In this document: positions 24,502-31,640 of the stretch, piece after piece
How the letters are laid out: the number at the start of each line of letters is the position of its first letter
Numbering within the stretch: the stretch's first letter is position 1
NCBI GenBank assembly: GCA_045117315.1
Contig: JBGUNJ010000103.1
Coordinates: forward strand, 1 to 40,800
Direction of reading: 5' to 3'
Length of the DNA stretch: 40,800 bases
Source: CAG-791 sp045117315
Lineage (GTDB): Bacteria > Bacillota > Clostridia > Lachnospirales > Lachnospiraceae
Translations under genes and position numbers: made by a program
The notes under the pieces: model-generated
What the model saw: the letters and a program-made list of their open reading frames with translations, nothing else
Database searches by the model: none
What the model was told of the DNA's origin: nothing

Positions 24502-25428
24502 TTACACAGGACCGGTATTTTTCTGTTCCCTGTCGGCCTGGGCCGGAAGCTCCTGTTCCCTGTCGGCCTGGGCCGGAAGCTCCTGCTCCCTGTCGGCCTG
24601 GGCCGCACGCTCCTGCTCCCTGTCGGCATGGGTAGCACGCTCCTGCTCCCTGTCGGCCTGGGCCAGAAGTTCCTGTTCCCTGTCGGCCTGGGCCAGAAGC
24701 TCCTGTTCCTCAGCTGTCAGAACATGTGCGGCGAACAGATCAGGCCGCATCTTTCTGGTCAGCAGAAGAGACTGCTGCAGCCTCCATCTGCGGATCTTTT
24801 CATGATCTCCCGATCGCAGGACTTCGGGGACTGCTTCTCCCTCATAGACAGCAGGCTGTGTGTACTGAGGATATTCCAGAAGTCCGTTCTCAAAGGATTC
24901 CTCCCGGGTGCTTGCGTCCCTGAGGCTTCCGGGCAGCAGACGGGCGATGGAGTCGATCACGACCCGGGCGGCAGGTTCCCCTCCCGTCAGGATATAGTCG
25001 CCGATGGAGAGCTGTTCATCGGCATGCGGATAAATTCGGGCATCCATTCCCTCATAGTGCCCGCAGATGAGGATCAGATGACTCAGCCCGGAAAAGATCC
25101 GCGCTTTTTCCTGGGTATATGGGGTTCCCGCGGGACTCATGATCACGATGCGTCTGCGGGAGGCTGCTTCGCCTTCCTTCCCATAGACCACTTCCCCTCT
25201 TTCCTTACAGCTGCGCAGGGCGTCCAGGACCGGCTGGCACCGCATCACCATTCCTGCGCCTCCTCCGAAAGGTGAATCATCGATATGCCGGAAGCTTCCC
25301 GGTGCATAGTCGCGTATATCCACAATTTCCAGCTCCAGTTCACCCTTGCGAACAGCCCGTGCCAGAACGGGACTGTTTAACAAGTCCTCGAACAGATCCG
25401 GCATGATAGTCAGAACAGAAATGCGCAT
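24502..25428 (-). CDS. trmD: tRNA (guanine-N1)-methyltransferase TrmD with decapeptide-repeat tail
   Basis: 308 residues; ordinary TrmD has about 240-250. The core (1-~238) is normal: MRISVLTIMPDLF start, FGGGAGMVMRCQP, SPAGTPYTQ, the SAM-binding knot LILICGHYEGMDARI, and SIGDYILTGGEPAA. It methylates N1 of G37 in tRNAs, preventing frameshifts. Residues 241-300 are six tandem copies of EQELLAQADR and variants (EQERATHADR, EQELPAQADR), encoded by 30-bp DNA repeats at 24529-24708, then EQKNTGPV. The repeats would form a charged helix or coiled coil. GGAGG lies 5 nt before the ATG. The usual partners rpsP, rimM and rplS are not adjacent. Confidence 0.95.
   Translation of the reverse strand: MRISVLTIMPDLFEDLLNSPVLARAVRKGELELEIVDIRDYAPGSFRHIDDSPFGGGAGMVMRCQPVLDALRSCKERGEVVYGKEGEAASRRRIVIMSPAGTPYTQEKARIFSGLSHLILICGHYEGMDARIYPHADEQLSIGDYILTGGEPAARVVIDSIARLLPGSLRDASTREESFENGLLEYPQYTQPAVYEGEAVPEVLRSGDHEKIRRWRLQQSLLLTRKMRPDLFAAHVLTAEEQELLAQADREQELLAQADREQERATHADREQERAAQADREQELPAQADREQELPAQADREQKNTGPV
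24529..24708 (-). repeat. In-frame 30-bp tandem repeat in trmD (six copies)
   Basis: Six contiguous 30-bp units encode EQE(L/R)xxQADR. Copies are nearly identical; changes cluster at codons 4-7 of each unit. The repeat length is an exact multiple of three, so copy-number change would keep the frame and change tail length. Confidence 0.95.
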
Positions 25429-25570
25429 ATAATCCTCCCCTCACTGCCCCGCGCACGGATCCTTCGGCTCTGCGAAGCTTCGACAGATTTTGCGCGGTTT
25501 TCTGCCAGCCTGCTCCGGGTCCTTTCTGCGCAAGGGACGCTTCGGATCCGGTAATAAAGCGGCCTTTAGC

Positions 25571-25724
25571 TGATTTCACAGCAGTTCATTCAGATTCCTG
25601 CATGCATAGATGATCACAGCAGTTCATCCAGGGCCCTGTATGCATAGATGATCACAGCAGTTCATCCAGGGTCCTGTATGCATAGATGATCACAGCAGTT
25701 CATCCAGGGTCCTGCCGTATGCGG
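25571..25724. repeat. 38-bp tandem repeat, four copies, spanning the yfbR stop codon
   Basis: Copies start at 25571 (40 bp, most diverged), 25611, 25649 and 25687. Each holds TGATCACAGCAGTTCATCCA and CCTGTATGCATAGA. The last copy covers the end of the HD gene: its TCA at 25690 is the stop codon, and the unit encodes LDELL-stop on the minus strand. Three extra gene ends thus lie downstream of the real one. Confidence 0.95.
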
Positions 25725-26295
25725 GCAGGAAATCCCTGCAGAAATCCCTTACCTCCGGGAGTTCCTCCGACAGAGTATCAATCATAGCCGCTGTGGATAC
25801 CTTGGCTGTCCTGAATTCCGCATTTCCCGCGTTTTCCTCTTCTATACATTTAATAAGGGCAGCCAGCTTGTCTGCCGCCTTGACAAGGCGCCTGATGTAT
25901 CTCTCGGAATCGGAAAGATCATCCCCATCCTTTGGCGGAAGCAGGATCTCTTCGAAGGATCCCCTGAGGTCCTCCGGCAGAAGACTGATCAGTCTCTCGG
26001 CAGCAGCCTCTTCCACCATGCCATAGGCTTTCCTTATATTGGTGCTGTGATATTTTACAGGAGTGGGCATGTCTCCTGTGATGATCTCGGTCGCATCGTG
26101 ATAGAGCCCCAACATTGCCGCGCGTTCAGCGTTAAGCTGCCTGCCGTAGCGTATATTTCCGATCACACACAGGGCGTGAGCAATCGAAGCCACCTCGAGA
26201 GCATGTTCCGAGAGATTTTCCGGCCGGGAATTTCTCATCAGGGCCCATCTCTCGATATACTTCATCCGTGAAATAGTAGCAAAAAAACTGTACAT
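25690..26295 (-). CDS. YfbR-type HD-domain 5'-nucleotidase
   Basis: 201 residues from ATG 26295, matching YfbR of E. coli from its start (SFFATISRMKYIERWALMRN against a similar FFAHLSRLKLINRWPLMRN). HD residues: SEHALEVASIAHAL, then YHDATEIITGDMPTPVKY, and later KAADKLAALIKC. The family removes phosphate from deoxyribonucleoside 5'-monophosphates using a divalent metal. No strong ribosome binding site is seen; AAGGAT lies 14 nt upstream. The last codons are part of the 38-bp repeat. It lies between sigH and trmD, all on the minus strand. Confidence 0.9.
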   Translation of the reverse strand: MYSFFATISRMKYIERWALMRNSRPENLSEHALEVASIAHALCVIGNIRYGRQLNAERAAMLGLYHDATEIITGDMPTPVKYHSTNIRKAYGMVEEAAAERLISLLPEDLRGSFEEILLPPKDGDDLSDSERYIRRLVKAADKLAALIKCIEEENAGNAEFRTAKVSTAAMIDTLSEELPEVRDFCRDFLPAYGRTLDELL

Positions 26296-26321
26296 AAGTG
26301 AAAAATCATCCTTCCTGAGAC

Positions 26322-26404
26322 TTCTATGCCCGGTAACGGACAGACATCCCCGCGACCCGGAATCCGGCATTCTTCCAGGGATTTCTATGCCCGGTACCGG
26401 ACAG
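26322..26404. repeat. 22-bp direct repeat upstream of the HD gene
   Basis: TTCTATGCCCGGTAACGGAC (26322) and TTCTATGCCCGGTACCGGAC (26383), each extended by AG, differ at one base and lie 61 bp apart. They fill the spacer between sigH and the HD gene. Confidence 0.85.
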
Positions 26405-26492
26405 GCACAGAGGGGTAAGCCGCTGCCACAGCCTTCCCACCCATAAAAATGGCGGCGTGCCGCTCATCAGCTGACGGTTATAAGTCCAAACA

Positions 26493-26522
26493 GACCTGCC
26501 GCGCAAAAGCAGCAGGCAGGTC
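26493..26522 (-). terminator. Hairpin after sigH, possible terminator
   Basis: GACCTGCC (26493-26500) and GGCAGGTC (26515-26522) directly after the sigH stop. On the minus strand TGTTTGGACTT follows, a weak T-run. Confidence 0.5.
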
Positions 26523-26527
26523 ATCTG

Positions 26528-27181
26528 TCATTGATCTTTGAAGTTTCTCACCTTGGTCCGGATTCTCTGCAGGGCATTGTCCGTTGACTTTTCGTCGCGG
26601 TTCAGAATATGCGCGATCTCGACATAATTCATTCCTGTCAGATGCAGGTCCAGGACCTCCTTTTCAAAGGGGCTGAGTTCCGACTCAATATGCTCCTGAA
26701 GACGGAGGAGATTTTCCCTGTCGATCAGAATCTTTTCGGGATTGAACCCGTAACCGGACGAAAGCAGGGTTCCCTGTTCCTCGGAGACAGAATCCTCCAG
26801 CTGTATGCCTGTCTCGCCGCCGGTCTCGCCCCCGTTGTTCACAGGGGCATTGAGTGAGACCGCTGTGTTCAGGGGCATGTGCTTTTTTCTCCCGGAGGCC
26901 TGGACTGCAGTGTAGAGCTGGCGGGACACACAAAGCGCCGCGAATGTGGCAAAGCTTGCGTCTCTCCCGCAGTCGTAATCCCGCAGGGCTTTGAAAAGGC
27001 CGATCATCCCCTCCTGAATCAGATCCTCGGAGTCTCCTCCCAGTATGTACATGGATCTGGCTCTCTTGCGGACCATTCCTTTATAGCGGCTGATCAGGAT
27101 CTCGATCGCCCTGCTGTCCTGCTCCCTGGACAGAGCGATCAGTTCATCGTCCTCCAGATTATCGTAGTATTCTTTATTCAT
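26528..27181 (-). CDS. sigH: RNA polymerase sigma factor SigH (sporulation/stationary phase)
   Basis: 217 residues, close to Bacillus SigH (218). Region 2: YKGMVRKRARSMYILGGDSEDLIQEGMIGLFKALRDYD; region 4: LSPFEKEVLDLHLTGMNYVEIAHIL and KSTDNALQRIRTKV. SigH drives early sporulation and transition-phase genes. It follows rlmB in the order known from Firmicutes (cysS-mrnC-rlmB-yacP-sigH), but yacP is absent. There is no clear ribosome binding site before the ATG (ACAAGATATG), which suggests weak or regulated translation. The hairpin at 27216-27277 lies just upstream. A linker of about 30 residues rich in Gly, Glu and Thr (~110-140) is longer than usual. Confidence 0.93.
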   Translation of the reverse strand: MNKEYYDNLEDDELIALSREQDSRAIEILISRYKGMVRKRARSMYILGGDSEDLIQEGMIGLFKALRDYDCGRDASFATFAALCVSRQLYTAVQASGRKKHMPLNTAVSLNAPVNNGGETGGETGIQLEDSVSEEQGTLLSSGYGFNPEKILIDRENLLRLQEHIESELSPFEKEVLDLHLTGMNYVEIAHILNRDEKSTDNALQRIRTKVRNFKDQ

Positions 27182-27215
27182 ATCTTGTGGCTATGACCTC
27201 GCGTTCACAAACATG

Positions 27216-27277
27216 TATGAATAAACCACACATTGCTCCGCATTCCGACGCGGCCGCCTGCCCGCTGTTTATTCATA
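27216..27277 (-). other. 11-bp inverted repeat between rlmB stop and sigH start
   Basis: TATGAATAAAC (27216-27226) and GTTTATTCATA (27267-27277) are perfect complements around a 40-nt, GC-rich centre. The right arm contains the rlmB stop codon. In the mRNA this would fold 35 nt before the sigH start. Confidence 0.7.
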
Positions 27278-28250
27278 ATCCTTTCTCCGCGGCAGCTTCT
27301 CTCTGGCGGACGATCTCATACATCAGAACCCCTGCGGCAACAGACGCATTGAGAGAGTCGATTTCCCCCTTCATGGGAATAGCCGCTGTCATGTCACATT
27401 TTTCTTTAACAAGACGGCTTACACCGCTTCCCTCCGCTCCGATCACAAGTCCGATCGGGCCTGTCATGGAAAGTCGGGTCATAGGCGTACCGCCCATATC
27501 CGCGCAGACAAACCAGAGTCCGCGTTTTTTGAGTTCATCCATAGTCCGTCCAAGATTTGTCACCTTGACCACAGGTGTGTAGTGGATGGCTCCTGCGGAA
27601 GTCTTGGCCGCTGTCGCCGTCAGGCCTGCCGCGCGGTCCTTTGGAATGATGACTCCATGGGCTCCCGCCAGGTTTGCAGTCCTGATGATAGCGCCGAGAT
27701 TATGAGGATCTTCAATCTGGTCAAGCAGGACAAAGAAGGGATCCTCTCCTTTCTCTGCAGCCCTGGCAAACAGATCTTCCATCTCACTGTATCGAAAAGC
27801 CGCAGCCTGCGCGATCACTCCCTGATGCTTTCCGGTCTGGGACATCTGGTCCAGCCTCTGCCGGCTGAGGAAGCGGATCGGGGTGTGCTTCTCTTTAGCC
27901 AGTCGAAGCACTGTCTGCATGGCTCCTTCAGCGGGACCCTCCAGCAGGAAAATCTTTTCAATAGTCCTGCCGGCCCGGTAGGCCTCGATCACGGCATTTC
28001 TTCCCTCGATCCTGTTCTCGTCCGGTTCCCCGTCACGGAACCCTGTTCCTCTGGAGTCCTCTCTGCGGGAATACCGGTTTCTGTCTTCCTCCTGATCACG
28101 GTTCTCTTCCCTGCCGCGGCTTCTCCCGGTCCCGGAATTGCGGAAAGTCTTCTGGCGGTCTTGGGCGTTATTCCGTTCCTTCCTGTAATCTTCTCTTCCG
28201 CTCCTGTTCGCGGATCTGTTCGCAGATCTGTACGTATTTCTGTCCTGCAT
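27273..28250 (-). CDS. rlmB: 23S rRNA (guanosine-2'-O)-methyltransferase RlmB (TrmH/SpoU family)
   Basis: 325 residues. Residues 1-~78 are very basic and disordered (many R, N, E, S: repeated NRS, REEN, RYSRRED). The enzyme core starts at RIEGRNAVIEAYRAG. SpoU motifs: NLGAIIRTANLAGAHGVI (motif 1), GLVIGAEGSGVSRLV (motif 2) and IPMKGEIDSLNASVA (motif 3). It methylates a ribose in the 23S peptidyl-transferase region (G2251 in E. coli). The arginine-rich extension probably binds RNA. The ATG at 28250 has only AAAGGG 12 nt upstream, so the start is less sure than the core. Confidence 0.93.
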   Translation of the reverse strand: MQDRNTYRSANRSANRSGREDYRKERNNAQDRQKTFRNSGTGRSRGREENRDQEEDRNRYSRREDSRGTGFRDGEPDENRIEGRNAVIEAYRAGRTIEKIFLLEGPAEGAMQTVLRLAKEKHTPIRFLSRQRLDQMSQTGKHQGVIAQAAAFRYSEMEDLFARAAEKGEDPFFVLLDQIEDPHNLGAIIRTANLAGAHGVIIPKDRAAGLTATAAKTSAGAIHYTPVVKVTNLGRTMDELKKRGLWFVCADMGGTPMTRLSMTGPIGLVIGAEGSGVSRLVKEKCDMTAAIPMKGEIDSLNASVAAGVLMYEIVRQREAAAEKGL

Positions 28251-28339
28251 ATATTCTATATACCCTTTCGCGCAAGGCGCATCCCTTACGCTCTAACGTT
28301 TTCTCAGTTTTTTCAGTTTTTGCCGATTTTCTCATCGAC

Positions 28340-28498
28340 TTACGCAGGGGGACTTTATTTCCGGCTCCCTCGCGTATCGAACTGCGCAGGGGGACTTTAT
28401 TTCCGGCTCCCTCCTGTATCGGCCTGCGCAGGGGGACTTTATTTCCGGCCCCTCCTGTATCGGCCTGCGCAGGGGGACTTTATTCCAGGTTCCCTCGA
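28340..28498. repeat. 42-bp tandem repeat, four copies, between mrnC and rlmB
   Basis: Copies start at 28340, 28383, 28425 and 28466; each contains CGCAGGGGGACTTTATT, CCGGCTCCCTC and GTATCG. Copies 2 and 3 are nearly identical; the last is shorter. It fills the spacer after the mrnC stop. Confidence 0.95.
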
Positions 28499-28520
28499 TG
28501 ATTGCGGTGAGAATAACCGC

Positions 28521-29075
28521 TCAAAACATCAGTTCTCCGTTTCTCCTCGCGGTCAGTTCGATCCCCTGCCTGAGGATCTCGGCGATCCTCTCCGTCTCCC
28601 CCTGCAGAAACAGATAGCCGCACAGAGTCTCCAGCGCCGTCGCATGCAGATACTCCTCCAGCGAGGCTCCCCTGGCGTGGTGCATGGGATGGGAATTTCT
28701 GCCCCTCCGGTATATTTTCTGTTCCTGCGGTGACAGCAGGTCATATACAGCTTTTCCGATCGCCGACTGTTTCCTGGCCTGTACCATTCTGGTCGTCTCA
28801 TTGTGAAGTTTCTCAGCCTGACGGTTGCCTCTGGCCACCACGGTGGTCCGGATAAACAGGGAGTAGACCGCGTCCCCCAGAAAGGCAAGAGCCAGCGGGG
28901 AATAAGTCCGTATGTCCACATCCATTCCGTTCAGGGCAAAGATATCGACCGCTTTCAGGAAATCTTTCCCGTTATCATCAGATTCCGGTTCTGTCCGGTC
29001 CTCCCGGTCCAAAGCGCCGGTCTCCTCTTTTTCTGTTTCAATCGGTGATCCTTTACCGAACAGGCTCTCTCCCAT
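28521..29075 (-). CDS. mrnC: Mini-ribonuclease 3 (MrnC)
   Basis: 184 residues from ATG 29075 (GGAGG 4 nt upstream). An RNase III-like catalytic domain without the dsRNA-binding domain: SPLALAFLGDAVYSLFIRT carries the catalytic acidic residue, with RARNSHPMHHA-like RRGRNSHPMHHARG and SLEEYLHATALETLCGYLFL. It matures 23S rRNA ends in Firmicutes. About 50 acidic residues precede the core (GKGSPIETEKEETGALDRED), so the protein is longer than the usual ~140. It lies in the usual place between cysS and rlmB. Confidence 0.93.
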   Translation of the reverse strand: MGESLFGKGSPIETEKEETGALDREDRTEPESDDNGKDFLKAVDIFALNGMDVDIRTYSPLALAFLGDAVYSLFIRTTVVARGNRQAEKLHNETTRMVQARKQSAIGKAVYDLLSPQEQKIYRRGRNSHPMHHARGASLEEYLHATALETLCGYLFLQGETERIAEILRQGIELTARRNGELMF

Positions 29076-29345
29076 CTTACCTCCAAATCTGAACTCCGGC
29101 GGACCGTTGGATAAACAGTAAAAACGACCGGTACGCAGGGAATCTGCAGTGTCCGGATGCCGGAATCTTTTCGTCAGCAACAGCCCCGGGCTTGCGCTCC
29201 GGGGCTGCTTTTTCCCGTCTCAGGCTGATTATATCTGCACCTCAGGCTTTTCACTTCTGCCTCAGGTTTTTTACGCAGTTTCTGTTTTTCACTTCCGCCT
29301 CAGGCCGTTTCACTTTTACTGCAGTTTCTGTTTTTCACTTCCGCC
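29076..29345. other. Spacer between cysS and mrnC
   Basis: 270 bp without a gene. It holds the hairpin at 29181-29213 and the repeats that continue the cysS 3' end (29235-29348). The part next to mrnC shows only its GGAGG. Confidence 0.6.
29181..29213 (+). terminator. Strong hairpin with plus-strand T-run
   Basis: CAGCCCCGG (29181-29189) and CCGGGGCTG (29199-29207) form a perfect stem followed on plus by CTTTTTC. No plus-strand gene precedes it. On the minus strand it could still slow transcription between cysS and mrnC, but its T-run is poor there. Confidence 0.55.
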
Positions 29346-29350
29346 TCAGG
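29235..29350. repeat. Direct repeats around the cysS stop codon
   Basis: CAGTTTCTGTTTTTCACTTC plus CGCCTCAGGC occurs twice (about 29276 and 29321), with weaker CTGCCTCAGG and CACCTCAGGC copies before it. The right copy includes the cysS stop (TCA at 29346). Confidence 0.85.
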
Positions 29351-30788
29351 CTTTTTTCCACTTGACGCCTTCGCGGGTGTCTTCGAGAATGATGCCCTTG
29401 GCCTTGAGCTCGTCGCGGATGGCGTCCGCTTTCGCGAAATCGCGGGCTTTGCGGGCCGCCTGGCGGGCAGCGATCTGGGCTTCGACATAGGCTGCCAGAT
29501 CGTCATCCAGACTCTTGTCGCGGACAAGGATCAGACCGAACACGTCAGTGAGGACTTCCAGTTCGTCATTGAGCTTCTTGAGGAAGGCAGCGGAAGATTT
29601 CTCATTGGCGTTGCTGTTGATCCATTTGACAAGTTCGAAGACCGCGGAAATACCGTCGGCGGTATTGAAATCGTCGTCCATCGCTGTCTCAAACTGAGTG
29701 CGGAATGCATCCGCCTGGGTCAGCATGGCCTCTTCATCCCCGGTCAGGGCGTCAGTCTCAGGAGTTCTGCCCGCGCCGGCCGCCTTTTCAAGCAGGAAGC
29801 GGAGGTTCTCCGCGCAGTTGACAATGCGCTCGTAGGAAGTCTTGGCGGACTCCATGAGTTCCCTGCTGAAATTCAGGGGACTGCGGTACTGGACAGAAAG
29901 CATGAAATAGCGCAGGACCTGTCCGTCGTACTGATCCAGGATGTCCCTCACGGTAAAGAAGTTGCCCAGGGACTTGGACATCTTGCGGTTGTCAATATTG
30001 AGGAAGGCGTTGTGCATCCAATAGCGGGCAAATGTGCAGCAGTTGGCTGCCTCAGACTGGGCGATTTCATTCTCGTGGTGAGGGAACACCAGGTCTTCGC
30101 CGCCTGCGTGGATATCGATCGTATCGCCGATATACTCCTTGCTCATGACCGAGCACTCGATGTGCCAGCCGGGACGGCCCTGGCACCAGGGGGATTCCCA
30201 GAAAGGCTCGCCTTCTTTTTTGGGTTTCCAGAGAACAAAATCAAGCGGATCTTCCTTCTGGTCCTCGCCGGTGACCGCCAGCATGCGCAGGCCTGTCTGC
30301 ATATTGTCGAGGTCCTTGTGGGAGAGCTTGCCGTAATCCCTGAATCTGCGGGTGCGGTAGTAGACGGTACCGTCCTTTGCCACATAGGCGTAGCCGGTGT
30401 CGATGAGCTTCTCGATCATTTTGATCATGCCCCCGATCTCCAGGGTCGCCTGCGGATGTGTCGTGGCAGGGCGGATATTCATGGCCGCCATATCTTTTTT
30501 GCACTCTTCGATATAGCGCTCGGAAATAACACTGGCATCGACGCCCTCTTCCTTAGCCTTATTGATGATCTTGTCATCGACATCCGTGAAATTGGAGACG
30601 AAGTTTACTTCATATCCCCGATATTCGAAATAACGGCGGACGGTATCAAAAACGATCATAGGACGAGCGTTACCGATGTGGATCAGATTGTAGACAGTGG
30701 GGCCGCAGACATACATTCCGACCTTTCCCTCGTTGAGAGGCACAAAATCCTCTTTGCGCTTCGACATTGTGTTGTAAATTCTGATCAT
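29346..30788 (-). CDS. cysS: Cysteine-tRNA ligase
   Basis: 480 residues. Class Ia synthetase with the zinc and HIGH region MYVCGPTVYNLIHIGNARP and KMSKSLGNF at about residue 266-274. Also seen are FTDVDDKIINKA, GWHIECSVMS and HAGGEDLVFPHHENE, the cysteine pocket and zinc ligands. It charges tRNA-Cys. GAGGGA precedes the ATG. It stands between ispF and mrnC in the conserved Firmicutes order, though gltX and cysE are not present here. The last codons belong to the repeat described at 29235-29350. Confidence 0.97.
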   Translation of the reverse strand: MIRIYNTMSKRKEDFVPLNEGKVGMYVCGPTVYNLIHIGNARPMIVFDTVRRYFEYRGYEVNFVSNFTDVDDKIINKAKEEGVDASVISERYIEECKKDMAAMNIRPATTHPQATLEIGGMIKMIEKLIDTGYAYVAKDGTVYYRTRRFRDYGKLSHKDLDNMQTGLRMLAVTGEDQKEDPLDFVLWKPKKEGEPFWESPWCQGRPGWHIECSVMSKEYIGDTIDIHAGGEDLVFPHHENEIAQSEAANCCTFARYWMHNAFLNIDNRKMSKSLGNFFTVRDILDQYDGQVLRYFMLSVQYRSPLNFSRELMESAKTSYERIVNCAENLRFLLEKAAGAGRTPETDALTGDEEAMLTQADAFRTQFETAMDDDFNTADGISAVFELVKWINSNANEKSSAAFLKKLNDELEVLTDVFGLILVRDKSLDDDLAAYVEAQIAARQAARKARDFAKADAIRDELKAKGIILEDTREGVKWKKA

Positions 30789-30929
30789 TTACAGTCCCTC
30801 TTTTACTAAATATTTATATATTCCGGGAGCCGCAGCAGAATAACCTGGTCATCCTGCTGCAGTTCCTTTGTTTTTTATGGTTGGCTGGTGATTTTCTGTG
30901 CGTGTATTCCTATTCCTGGTATCCCGGCG

Positions 30930-31493
30930 TCAGTCTTCCTTCCCGGACTGCCGCATGGGACAGGCTGAGCACCCTCCGCCGGCGGCGGCCATGGGATCGA
31001 CCCGGTCGGCGATCAGGTCCCGGGGTGAAGTGATCAGGGCCACGGCCTGCGCGGAGATCCCCTCTCCCCGTCCGGTAAAACCCAGATGCTCTTCTGTAGT
31101 CGCCTTAACGCTGACCCGGGTTACATCCAGATCAAGAGCTTCGGCAATATTTGCGCGCATCTCGTCGATATAGGGTCTCAACTTTGGAGCCTGCGCGATC
31201 ACAGTCGAATCAATATTCTCAATGAGATAGCCGTTCTCCGTCAGGATTCCTGAGACCCTGCGGGCGAGGTCGAGCGAATCCGCGCCTTTATAGGCAGGAT
31301 CCTTGTCCGGAAAGTGAAGGCCGATATCCCCAAGGGCAGCAGCCCCCAGCAGCGCGTCCATAATGGCGTGCACCAGGACGTCGGCGTCCGAATGGCCCAG
31401 AAGACCTTTTTCATAAGGAATCTCCACTCCGCCCAGAATGAGCTTTCTTCCCTCCACCAGCTTATGGACATCATATCCTGTTCCTATACGCAT
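30930..31493 (-). CDS. ispF: 2-C-methyl-D-erythritol 2,4-cyclodiphosphate synthase
   Basis: 187 residues. Metal ligands D8 and H10 in GYDVHKL, then LLGHSDADVLVHAIMDALLGAA, DIGLHFPD and KATTEEHLGFTGRGEG. It forms the cyclodiphosphate in the MEP isoprenoid pathway as a homotrimer. The usual protein ends near residue 159; this one carries a tail with PMAAAGGGCSACPMRQSGKED, including a CSAC pair. AGGTGA lies upstream of the ATG. ispD is not adjacent. Confidence 0.96.
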   Translation of the reverse strand: MRIGTGYDVHKLVEGRKLILGGVEIPYEKGLLGHSDADVLVHAIMDALLGAAALGDIGLHFPDKDPAYKGADSLDLARRVSGILTENGYLIENIDSTVIAQAPKLRPYIDEMRANIAEALDLDVTRVSVKATTEEHLGFTGRGEGISAQAVALITSPRDLIADRVDPMAAAGGGCSACPMRQSGKED

Positions 31494-31575
31494 CTTAAAT
31501 CACCTGTTTAAATCTTTATGTTCTGAAATCTTTGTCCCGGGCAGGATTGCATGTCCCGGACAGCTGTTTCATGGT

Positions 31576-31640
31576 TCCGCTTCCGTATTCCGGAACGATC
31601 AATGAAAGATTAATTAAAAAATCAATGAAAAATCAATGGT
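31576..31640. repeat. 11-bp repeats at the stop codon of the AICAR transformylase gene
   Basis: On the minus strand CATTGATTTTT is repeated (the first TGA is the stop codon), followed after an AT-rich stretch by a third CATTGATC. The same stop-including pattern as at other genes here. Confidence 0.75.

Noticed and set aside
28340..28498. CRISPR-like or integron-like array
   Set aside because: The 42-bp units are directly adjacent copies; no spacers, integrase or cassette genes.
30789..30929. T-box leader for cysS
   Set aside because: Only ~140 bp, with no specifier-loop or antiterminator T-box sequence visible; just one GCAGCAG/CTGCTGC stem.
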